The notes below the pieces were generated by a model, which saw nothing but the letters and a program-made list of their open reading frames with translations, did no database searches and had not been told where the DNA came from. This document shows positions 35,132-44,400 of a stretch of DNA of 64,000 nucleotides, in pieces. Source of the stretch: Caenorhabditis elegans (taxonomy: Eukaryota; Nematoda; Chromadorea; Rhabditida; Rhabditidae); contig NC_003279.8 of NCBI RefSeq assembly GCF_000002985.6, positions 5,332,001 through 5,396,000 on the forward strand, given 5' to 3'. The translations under genes and the position numbers were made by a program. Position 1 is the stretch's first letter. Each line of letters begins with the position of its first letter.

Positions 35132-35816
35132 TCAGCATACATAATCGAGCAATTCGTCATTATCTACATCTGAACCAGCAACGGAAGGATTTGAAGAAGT
35201 TGGAGTACCTTGCATGAAAAACTCGTCATCATCGATATCACGAGAACTGGCAACTTTCAGTTCGAGAGCACTGATTCTAAAATAGAAATCAATATTTAGA
35301 TTAAATTTCGATCAGGGAATACATACAAATTCCGAAGCTTCTCGTTCTCGCGTTCAATATCTTCAAGCTTCTTACGATTATTTTCCTCAAAACTTGTTAG
35401 CTTCGACAATTGACAGTGCATTTCCTCCGTCTTTTTCTCAACTTTCTTGGTTTGTTCTTTTCGCATAACTGACTGAAATAAAGCGTTTTAATTCTGGAAA
35501 CTTAAAAAAAGAGTGTTACTTTTTTGTTTTCCATTTTCAATTGAATTGACTTCTGAATTTTTTGAAAGCCAATAACTCGAGCGAGGCGTTTGTGAATATC
35601 CGTACTCATCACACCCACATCGCCGAACATTTTCTTCACATTCTTCGGCAGACTTGCATCCATTTTGAGAGTTTTTGTCGGGATTTTACACAAATGACAA
35701 AAGTCAGCAGTGGGAGTTGTTCGGCATGTTTCACAGAAGACGTGGGAGCAGGCGGTGATAAAAAATTGTCTTTTACTTGGCGAGCATCCACATCCATTGC
35801 AAACGATGAACTCCAT
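35132..35816 (-). CDS. zhp-1: Zip3-like RING finger protein (putative meiotic SUMO/ubiquitin E3)
   Basis: Three exons: 35520-35816, 35327-35472 and 35132-35276, giving 195 residues. An N-terminal RING finger has ligands Cys6, Cys9, Cys23, His25, Cys28, Cys31, Cys40 and Cys43 (CNGC, CSHVFCETC, CHLC). It is followed by a coiled coil of about 90 residues rich in Lys/Glu (KSIQLKMENKK, then EKKTEEMHCQLSKL and RKKLEDIERENEKLRN) and an acidic C-terminus ending DVDNDELLDYVC. This is the layout of the Zip3/RNF212/HEI10 family that acts on the synaptonemal complex and crossover designation. C. elegans has four such genes (zhp-1 to zhp-4). I assign zhp-1 from the neighbourhood; the domain call itself is firm. 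Confidence 0.85.
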
Positions 35817-36477
35817 AGTGCCTACAGTTCTGAAATAAATGCAAATTGTTATTTTTGAACCATGTTTGGAACGATTAAACTTCTAAAACATCATAGAATA
35901 CAGGGAGCTCTCCCGGGAGAAAAGCACGAATTGCTTTTTAAAAAAACACAAATTTAAAGGAGCTTTCGAACAAACAACGCGTGGGTCCCGCACCGATCGC
36001 CATTTTCAAGTACGGTATTGCGTTGGCATTGCTGGCATTCACTTTTCCGGTTTCTTCGTCTGTTTGTGACAGTTTTTCGATAATTTTCAGCAATTTTCAT
36101 ATTAGTCTTATCTCAAATTTAATGAATATAGTTAGAAAATCTGTAATATTAACTAAAAAGTAGGATTTTGATAAATGTTAGACTTGTTTTAGAGATAGAA
36201 AAATGATCTCCATTTGATCTAGCCGCCAAAAAATAAATTATTCTTTCTTCATCATTCATCCAAATCCACCCTACAATGTTTAATGCCGAGACACCTCGAA
36301 ACTGTATTTTTTCCGTACAACTTTCATTTTCTCCTAGATTTTCTCTGGACGCTTCGCATCTGTTATCTTTTTCGTTTGTTTTTCACAGCGTGTTATCCTC
36401 TGTAGTAAATGACATGTGGATAATCTTGGCCCCTCTTCATATTTTTTTTTCAGATCTAATATTGCAATAGTAATAAG
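35817..36477. promoter_or_regulatory. Divergent region between zhp-1 and wago-2
   Basis: 660 bp with no coding signal. The right end has a T-rich TTTTTTTTTCAG acceptor at 36442-36453, 24 bp before the wago-2 ATG, a likely trans-splice site. One GTGGGTCCCGC word (35983) resembles the GC-rich arms of the repeat at 30740. Confidence 0.45.
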
Positions 36478-37060
36478 ATGTCTCCTCATCCACCACAACC
36501 GCATCCACCGATGCCTCCAATGCCACCAGTCACTGCTCCACCAGGAACTATGCCTCCAATGCCTCCAGTTCCCGCCGATGCTCAAAAGCTTCATCAAATC
36601 ACTGGCAACGACGCATGCATCAAACGTTTGCAACAGTTAAAAGTATATCTCTGTGCATTTAAAAATATTTCTAATGTCCTATTTGCAGGTTGAGAATGGC
36701 GCGAAAATGTACATGAAGCCAGCCGAACCTGGACAATTGGGTAGAAAAGTGGATATTCAAACTAATATCTTCGGAGTTAAAGTGACAAAGGAAACCACTG
36801 TCCACCGTTTTATGGTTCACGCAAAGGCCAATTTGACTCCAACTAACTAGGGAATGGTGTTACCCCTGCAATCGCTAGGAGGACAAAACAAAGTGAAAAT
36901 GGAAGATCAGATCTATGGCTACAAGAATCAGTTTTTGGAATCTGCTTAACTCGGTCCCAAAGCTGAAATTTTCGGTCTTAAAAAGTAGTCCTTTTTTTGC
37001 TCAAAATGCCGTTTTTCGTGTGTAGAAGTGGCTACATAAAAGTTTGGCACTGCAGCCGCC

Positions 37061-37144
37061 GTTCGAATGGCCGATTGGTGAACTCTTGTGCTCATTAATC
37101 TAAAGGTCACGGGTTCGTTCCCCACTAGGTATTAATTTTTTTTT
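37061..37144 (+). other. tRNA-like Pol III cassette in the left arm of the foldback element
   Basis: An A-box-like TGGCCGATTGG (37068-37078) is followed 32 bases later by a B-box-like GGGTTCGTTCC (37111-37121) and then by a T9 run (37136-37144), the usual Pol III stop. The intervening CTCATTAATCTAAAGGTCAC resembles the anticodon-arm to variable-loop region of an elongator tRNA-Met. The acceptor and T stems pair poorly, so it is not a functional tRNA but looks tRNA-derived, as in SINEs. Confidence 0.5.
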
Positions 37145-37338
37145 GAATTTTTCCTCTAGCATGAAATATGCACAAAAACACGGTTTCTTCAAAGTGAAAA
37201 TTTATCAAAAAAAGAAAACTTCCAAAAAGTTTCCAAATTACTTTTATGGTTCCCAGGAACCAAAAAATTTATTCCGAAGTTACCAAAAAACGGAAGAAAC
37301 CGTGTTTTTGTGCATATTTCATGCTAGAGGAAAAATTC

Positions 37339-37422
37339 AAAAAAAAATTAATACCTAGTGGGGAACGAACCCGTGACCTTTAGATTAATGAGCATAAGAG
37401 TTCACCAATCGGCCATTCGAAC
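37339..37422 (-). other. tRNA-like Pol III cassette in the right arm of the foldback element
   Basis: Mirror copy of the left-arm cassette: A box at 37405-37415, B box at 37362-37372 and T9 (as A9, 37339-37347) on the minus strand, with one base different in the anticodon region. The two cassettes would be transcribed toward each other. Confidence 0.5.
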
Positions 37423-40400
37423 GGCGGCTGCAGTGCCAAACTTTTATGTAGCCACTTCTACACACGAAAAACGGCATTTTGAGCAAAAAAGGACTACTTT
37501 TTAAGACCGAAAATTTCAGCTTTGGGACCGAGTTAAGCAGATTTCAAAAACTGATTCTTGTAGCCATAGATCTGATCTTCCATTTTCACTTTGTTTTGTC
37601 CTCCTAGCGATTGCAGGGGTAACACCATTCCCTAGTAAGGAAGTGACGTTCACCAAAAAAGGGAAAGAAGATTTCGTCGTTCTTGACCGTCGCGATAAAT
37701 GCTGCAACTTATTTTTCCATGCCGTGGAGAAAAATCCTGAATTCTTCAAAATGAAGGACGGAAATCAGATTGTTTATGACGGCCAATCAACTCTCTACAC
37801 AACTGTCAACTTGTTCTCAGAACTGGATGCCAACGGTACGAAGTCCAAAGTCTTCCAAATCAACGGAGCTGATATCAACAATGACGACCTTAAGACGTTG
37901 CCTTGCATCTCTCTCGAGATTTATGCCCCACGAAACAACTCGATCACGCTCTCTGCTGAAAATCTGAGCAAGCGTACTGCTGATCAAAACATTGAAGTGA
38001 ACAATCGGGAATACACTCAATTCTTGGAACTTGCTTTGAATCAACATTGCGTGAGAGAAACGTAAGTGAATTTAGGAAAGTCTTGAAAAACATTTCTTCA
38101 TTCTAGAAAACGTTTCGGATGCTTCGAGCACGGAAAGGTATATTTCCTCAACGCCACCGAGGAAGGATTTGATCAGCGAGACTGTGTCGACGTCGGCGAT
38201 GGAAAACAGCTTTATCCCGGTCTCAAAAAGGCAATTCAATTCATCGAAGGTCCTTATGGTCGTGGACAGAACAATCCATCTGTCGTGATTGATGGAATGA
38301 AAGCTGCGTTCCACAAAGAACAAACTGTGATCCAAAAACTGTACGAAATCACGGGACAAGATCCTTCAAATGGAATCAATAATATGGCCCGTGAGAAAGC
38401 CGCGGCAGTGATGAAAGGACTTGATTGCTATTCGACGTATACAAACAGAAAGCGCCATCTAAGAATCGAAGGGATCTTTCACGAAAGTGCCTCAAAGACC
38501 AGGTTCGAGTTGCCCGATGGAAAAACGTGCTCAATCGCCGAGTATTATGCGGACAAATACAAGATCACTCTACAATATCCGAACGCCAATTTGGTGGTTT
38601 GTAAGGATCGAGGCAACAACAATTACTTCCCGGCTGAACTGATGACCATTTCAAGAAATCAACGTGTGACCATTCCTCAGCAAACTGGCAATCAATCTCA
38701 AAAGACAACGAAGGAGTGCGCGGTTCTTCCTGATGTTCGTCAGAGAATAATCATTACCGGTAAAAATGCTGTCAACATTTCACTCGAGAATGAGTTGCTC
38801 GTCGCTCTCGGAATCAAAGTTTACTCGGAGCCTCTGATGGTCAGTTTGTGCAAATCGTTAAAAAACATTGATTTTCTTTCTCCAGGTTGAAGCGCGTGAG
38901 CTCGACGGAAAAGAGCTCGTATACCAGAGATCGGTAATGTCGGAAATGGGAAAGTGGCGTGCACCTCCAGGATGGTTTGTAAAACCCGCGAAGGTTCCAG
39001 AGTTATGGGCTCTTTACGCTGTTGGTAATCAAGGATGCAGATTCTCCAGTGGTGACGTGAAGTAAGATTGATAGAAATTTATTTGAATCGATTAAATTAT
39101 TTAGTCAACTTGCCGGAATGTTCGTTGATTCTTGAAAGAAGAAAGGTATGACGATCAAGCCACCATGTGAAACGGGCCTTTTCCATACGGATAAAATCAT
39201 GGATCAGCTGGAGAAAGTAGCTGCGAGCGGTTGCAAATATGTCTTGGTGATCACTGATGACGCAATCACTCATCTCCACAGTAAGTTGTTTTCGTTCCTT
39301 AAGTGTTCACTTTCCATTGAAAAATTTCAGAGCGGTACAAAGCATTGGAACAGAAATCGAGGATGACTATCCAGGATATGAAAATCTCCAAAGCCAATGC
39401 TGTTGTCAAGGATGGAAAGAGATTGACTTTGGAGAACATCATCAACAAAACCAACCTGAAGTTAGGTGGCCTCAACTACACCGTTTCGGATTCCAAAAAA
39501 AGCATGACCGACGAACAATTGATCATCGGAGTTGGTGTTTCTGCCCCACCGGCTGGAACGAAGTTCATGATGGACAATAAAGGACATCTTAATCCGCAAA
39601 TCATTGGTTTCGCTTCAAATGCTGTTGCAAACCATGAGTTTGTAGGCGATTTCGTCTTGGCTCCTTCAACACAGGATGTAATTGATTTAGATTTTCGAGA
39701 GTTTTATAATATAATTTTTACAGACAATGGCTTCAATTGAAGACGTATTGCAAAATTCAATTGATTTGTTTGAGTCGAGCCGCAAAACATTGCCAAAACG
39801 TATTATTATCTACAGGAGTGGAGCATCGGAGGGTTCTCATGCTTCTATTCTGGCTTATGAAATCCCACTGGCTCGTGCCATCATTCATGGATACTCGAAA
39901 GATATCAAATTAATTTACATCGTCGTCACTAAGGAGCATAACTATCGCTTCTTCCGTGATCAGGTAAATTTATTTGTATCATGCTCCCTTTACCGTAACT
40001 TTTCAGCTTCGTTCGGGCGGGAAGGCGACTGAAATGAATATTCCACCTGGTATTGTCTTGGATAACGCCGTCACGAATCCAGCATGCAAGCAGTTCTTCC
40101 TAAACGGTCACACGACTCTCCAAGGGACAGCGAAGACACCACTGTACACCGTTCTTGCTGACGATTGCGCGGCTCCAATGGACCGCCTTGAGGAGCTAAC
40201 ATTCACACTTTGTCATTACCACCAAATTGTTGCTCTGAGCACATCGATCCCCACTCCACTTTATGTGGCGAACGAGTATGCAAAGCGTGGAAGAGATCTC
40301 TGGGGGGAACGAACGTATGTTTTTTTTTGTTTAAAACAAAAATAATTTATATTTTACAGAGTGGATGGTCCTATCGAAGCTAAGGAGTCGCATGGCGAGC

Positions 40401-40471
40401 GTCTCAAGGAGTTGACGAATGAAATCGGTTACAAGCAAACTGATTTCAACGAGAAGCGCATCAATGCTTAG

Positions 40472-41408
40472 ATTGCCCCCATTCTACTCTGTTTTTATAA
40501 TTGATAATTGATAATTGCCTCATGATAATTGTTTTACGGAACTGCCCTTTTTTAATCATATTATTATAATCGAATGTTTTATAATTTTTGTAATGTTGTT
40601 CTATGTAAACTCGTTGTATGATGATAAAAGTTTTAGACAAATACTATGTTCAGTGCATTACGTTTTTGATCTTGTGTCAAGAATGGGAAATTTTTGGTAA
40701 GAAAATCAGTATGGAACAGACATCTGAATAAGAATTGAACACTCGGAATTTGAATCTGCACTGCACCTAGGCAATCTGAATACCTACCTGCGCAAATTGC
40801 CTAAGTACCGTAGAATGTTAGGATGGTATTTTGTATTACAGGAAAAACGATTTAGGTGTATACAATTTTTATTGTTTTTTTCTTTAAAATTTCAGATTTT
40901 GATGTATAAACTTCGTAGGAAATATACAGAAAAGTGTGTTTGAGGATCCCGTTAAAAACTAGCGAAAAATAGAACCAGAGAGGACAAATGAGAGAAACAA
41001 ATGAAACATGTGAATGATGTGTGGCGGATGAGCTTGATATCCACCGAACCAGCCGGTGTGATAAGCACGTTTTTTTCCGAAATAAAAGATTAATTTACAA
41101 AACAATTTTGGTCGAGGAGAGAAGGAAGCTAAACTTCAAAATGAAATAAATTGCACCAGTAGGCAAAAAGTTTGAGTTGAAGAGGGAAATGTATGAGGAA
41201 TCTATACAACACTAGAATGTGGTGCGTAACACACGTGGAGAATATATCTATTCGAAGATGAAAATAAGAAATTAAAGTGCCGACAAATTGATGGTGCCTA
41301 TTAACAATTATGTATAAAGTTGCAGAGAGAATTGTTTTTTTTTCAGTTGTGGTTTGATTTTCGAAGAAGGGTGGACAGAATGTAAGAGGGGGAAGAGGTT
41401 CAATTGGA
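40472..41408. other. Convergent 3' region between wago-2 and tent-5
   Basis: Contains a small inverted repeat around 40769-40802 (CTAGGCAAT...ATTGCCTAAG). A plus-strand TTTATT near 40867 gives AATAAA on the minus strand, about 540 nt beyond the tent-5 stop. Longer open frames on the minus strand at 41129-41614 are not used: the tent-5 terminal exon is read in another frame. Confidence 0.4.
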
Positions 41409-44400
41409 TCAGATGACTGGAATCCATGTAGCTGCATCTGGTGGCAAGTAGAAAAGAGTCGTTCGTGGAGGTGTTGAGGAACCTGATGAGAAGTTTGGTG
41501 GAGTGTAGCATTGCATTGAGAGCTGGAAATAAGAATGAATAGGAATCGTACTTTGAGAGGGATAGAAAAACATGCTGGAAGCTTTTTTGAATTAAAATTT
41601 TTTTTCCAAAACACCTATATATCATGTTTGTCTATTTCTAGATTCCCTTAAAATCATCAAAAGTATGGAAAATCCAACTATGAAGAAGTTCTACGGAAAC
41701 CGAAAGTAATTTTTTTCAAGCTTCATCCTCATGCTTGTCTTCTTCTAGATACCCTAAATGTATCAAGTCTTAAAAATCCATCTGTGAAGAAGTTCTACGG
41801 GAACCAAAATAGTGAAAAAATGACTAAAAATGTTTTATTTTTAAAGTGTTCCTCTTTAGCTGACTAAAAGTTTTGAAGGGGCCTATAGTTAAAATATATC
41901 TTTCAAATACCCTATTAGGTTTGAAGTCTACTGCCAAAACTTTATCAAAAAATTTAGAAAATGAATATCCCTAATTCTCACCTGGAATGCGACACGATCA
42001 ATCATGTTCAACGACATATTCCTTTCATGAGCCATCAGACAAACAGTACTTTCGTCAATTACTCGATACAAAAGCATCAAGAAGTCGTATTTAGCCTGTC
42101 CTGTAACCAAGAGAGAAGATGTGGTCGCTTGAGAAGTAGATGCTTCAGAATCAGTATCTGATCCAGATGAAGACCATTGATCGTAAGTGGCTCCGTTAAA
42201 TGATGTTCCAAAGTGAGAATCCAAGTAGTTTCGGAGCTTATTTTCCTGTGAGATTAGATCAGGGAAATCGATGAAGAAGCGGGAGCACATGTATCTGAAA
42301 AATACGTTATTTTTCATCATAAAATAGATTGAAACTGTTCAAAAAGAAAACTACAAACCTCTCCAATTTGCGACAATTCCATGGCTTCGCTGCTTTGTAT
42401 CCTCTAATAATCAAATGACAGTACTTCAAAAGTCCTCCACCACGAATTTCTTCCGGTTTGACAGTATCGATTAATCTCTCATGAAGATGAGTCATTGCTT
42501 GTTGAACATCACCGTACATGCTCTCAATTGTGATCTTTTTCTGTTCACACTCGTCCAACTCATTAAGAAGTGGATCCAAATGAATTTGGAATGAATCAAC
42601 CGAGAATTCAAATTGCCGCCTCATTTTGTTCACAAACTTCAGCTCAATGCACCGTCCGTACTCGTTGTTCAGTGAAAACAACGACCATTTATCATTGTCA
42701 GTGGAAACCTGAATTAATTTATAGTTATTATAAATATTATTACTTTCCAAAAAATACCTTAATCATTTTCCGGATATAGACATCCTTGAGAGTCTCAAAA
42801 TCGAATTTCTCCTTTCCGATGTTATCAGGCATTAGTTCACGAATTGTCATAAATACAGAATCACGAATCGCATCGAAAATTTGTTTTTCGACATTTTCAT
42901 CGGATTCTTCGTCAATTTGAATTGGGAATATCAGGTCGAGATCAGCATACGAGAAATCATCAGAAGAGGCTACAAATGATGCGGCGCCTCCGTTTAGGCG
43001 AACGTCACGGGCTTCAACTTGAACACTTCTGAAATTGAAATATTTTATATATGGCTAAAATCAGAAACTACTTACCCCATATGTTGTCGTAGACACCGAA
43101 TCAGATTAATGAGTTTGGTGGAGATTGTTGGGAAGTTGCCACGTCCATGGATTTCAACACGTTCTTCCAAAACTGCTCGTAGTCGTTTCATCTGAAATTT
43201 TGGTTATTTATAAGTGAATCGTCTCAATTTAAATGCGAGAGTAATCCTGCGAGAGTAATAGTTTTAAACCAAACTTCTCTTGTTGCGAAACCTATCCAAA
43301 TTTGAAAACTACAAAGCCCCCCAATACAAGATTTTCTATATTGATAATAAGTTCGTGTTATTTGTTTTCTAGTTGTATAAATACATATCTGATTACATGT
43401 TCTTCTCTCATTAAATAAAACTAAACTCGCATCGTTTTTCTAGTTCCTTGCCTCTTCTCATCTATTTCTATAACTAGAGAGTATAAATAGTGTGAAGAGA
43501 CGCAGAGAATATACATTCCATTCGACGTCATCATGTCAACTTCTGATGCGCTTGTAGGCAAAGAAAAAAGAAAAAAAGAAGACGAAGGAGAAGAAGAAGC
43601 TTGTTTTTGGCATCGGAAGTGTAAGGTTTTCAGTGACATATTGTGTCGGAGAGAGATCATGTACAGTACGGGAGAGTGCAGATTCTGTTTGATCAGGTGT
43701 TCCCATAAGTTTTTCCCTCAATTTTTTTCCGAGGGTGGGGTTATGGTTTAACCTTTGGTTGGCTTTCGGGAAAATTAAACATCGGGAAATCTTACAACAT
43801 TATACCTAAAGCTAGATAAGAAAAAAATCTCCAGAAACCGATTACTGTAATCAATCAAAGTCGTTCCCATTTCCCTCATTCTTTTAGAAATGTCTAAAAA
43901 CAAGTTTTTCTATAAGATCAAAATTTGTAGTCTTTATTCACAGTTTATTTGCGATATGTCCATCAGGAACCTCGTGAGATTGTGGACGCACGATGCACAC
44001 TTCGGCAACGTATTCTGGCACAGTGTGCACATCGCAAATTAACTGTGTTTTGATAAAGCCTACTAGAAAATAAATGGAACGTATGCCAAAAGCTTCCTGA
44101 TTTTAAAATTTTAGCTAGAAAGCCAAATTTTTAAATTGACTAAAATTGCACAAACCTGTCCCTTTGCCAAAATCATTGTCCTTGACACGAATTGCTCATT
44201 TTGTGGTTCCTGATATCCTTGATTCGAGTTCTGATGATTTTGTTGGTTTTGATAGTTATTCTGGCATTGCTGATATTGCTGGTTTCCCTGCTGGTTTTGT
44301 CCATTTCCGTTTCTCATTCTGTTTGTTCCGTGAGGAGCCAACTGAAAATTTTTTTTTAAATTAATAATTTAAAATCCAGATGTTAATTTTCTAAAATTTA

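Larger units (their letters stand above)
36847..37635. mobile_element. 789-bp foldback DNA transposon (MITE) with TAA target duplication
   Basis: The ends CTAGGGAATGGTGTTACCCC and its complement are flanked by TAA at 36844-36846 and 37636-37638. The left arm (36847-37190) and right arm (37293-37635) are complementary over about 343 bp with only two mismatches seen by eye (in the CTTGTGCTC / GAGCATAAG pair and in TTTTTGGAATC / GATTTCAAAAA), around a 102-bp loop. Removing the element and one TAA leaves the Argonaute frame continuous. The 3-bp TAA duplication fits the TWA preference of PIF/Harbinger elements. It has no transposase gene, so it is non-autonomous. Each arm also contains a tRNA-like cassette. 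Near-perfect arms indicate a young insertion or recent gene conversion between arms. Confidence 0.85.
36478..40471 (+). pseudogene. wago-2: Worm-specific Argonaute (WAGO clade), disrupted
   Basis: Pieces: 36478-36642, 36689-36846 joined to 37639-38061, 38107-38839, 38886-39061, 39105-39280, 39331-39677, 39724-39963, 40007-40314 and 40360-40471. N-terminal Pro/Met-rich leader, then N, PAZ (around residues 330-430) and PIWI domains. The PIWI region lacks the DDH slicer residues (GVGVSAPP where catalytic Argonautes have GxDVxHP; YRSGASEG where they have YRDGVSEG), as expected for WAGOs, which bind 22G RNAs and silence without cutting. Two breaks are visible: a 789-bp foldback insertion (36847-37635) that brings a stop at 36848-36850, and an in-frame TGA at 39133-39135, about codon 562, just before the PIWI domain. 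No downstream AG acceptor near the TGA keeps the frame. The remaining splice sites and frames are intact, so the decay is recent. Gene name from memory of the region. Confidence 0.8.

Noticed and set aside
36334-36633. Minus-strand open frame rich in Trp/His/Arg
   Set aside because: It is the antisense of the Pro/Met-rich first exon of wago-2.
41129-41625. Two long minus-strand open frames at the end of tent-5
   Set aside because: The frame that fits the upstream exon phase ends at 41409 and gives the FAM46-like ATWIPVI terminus; the longer frames are incidental.
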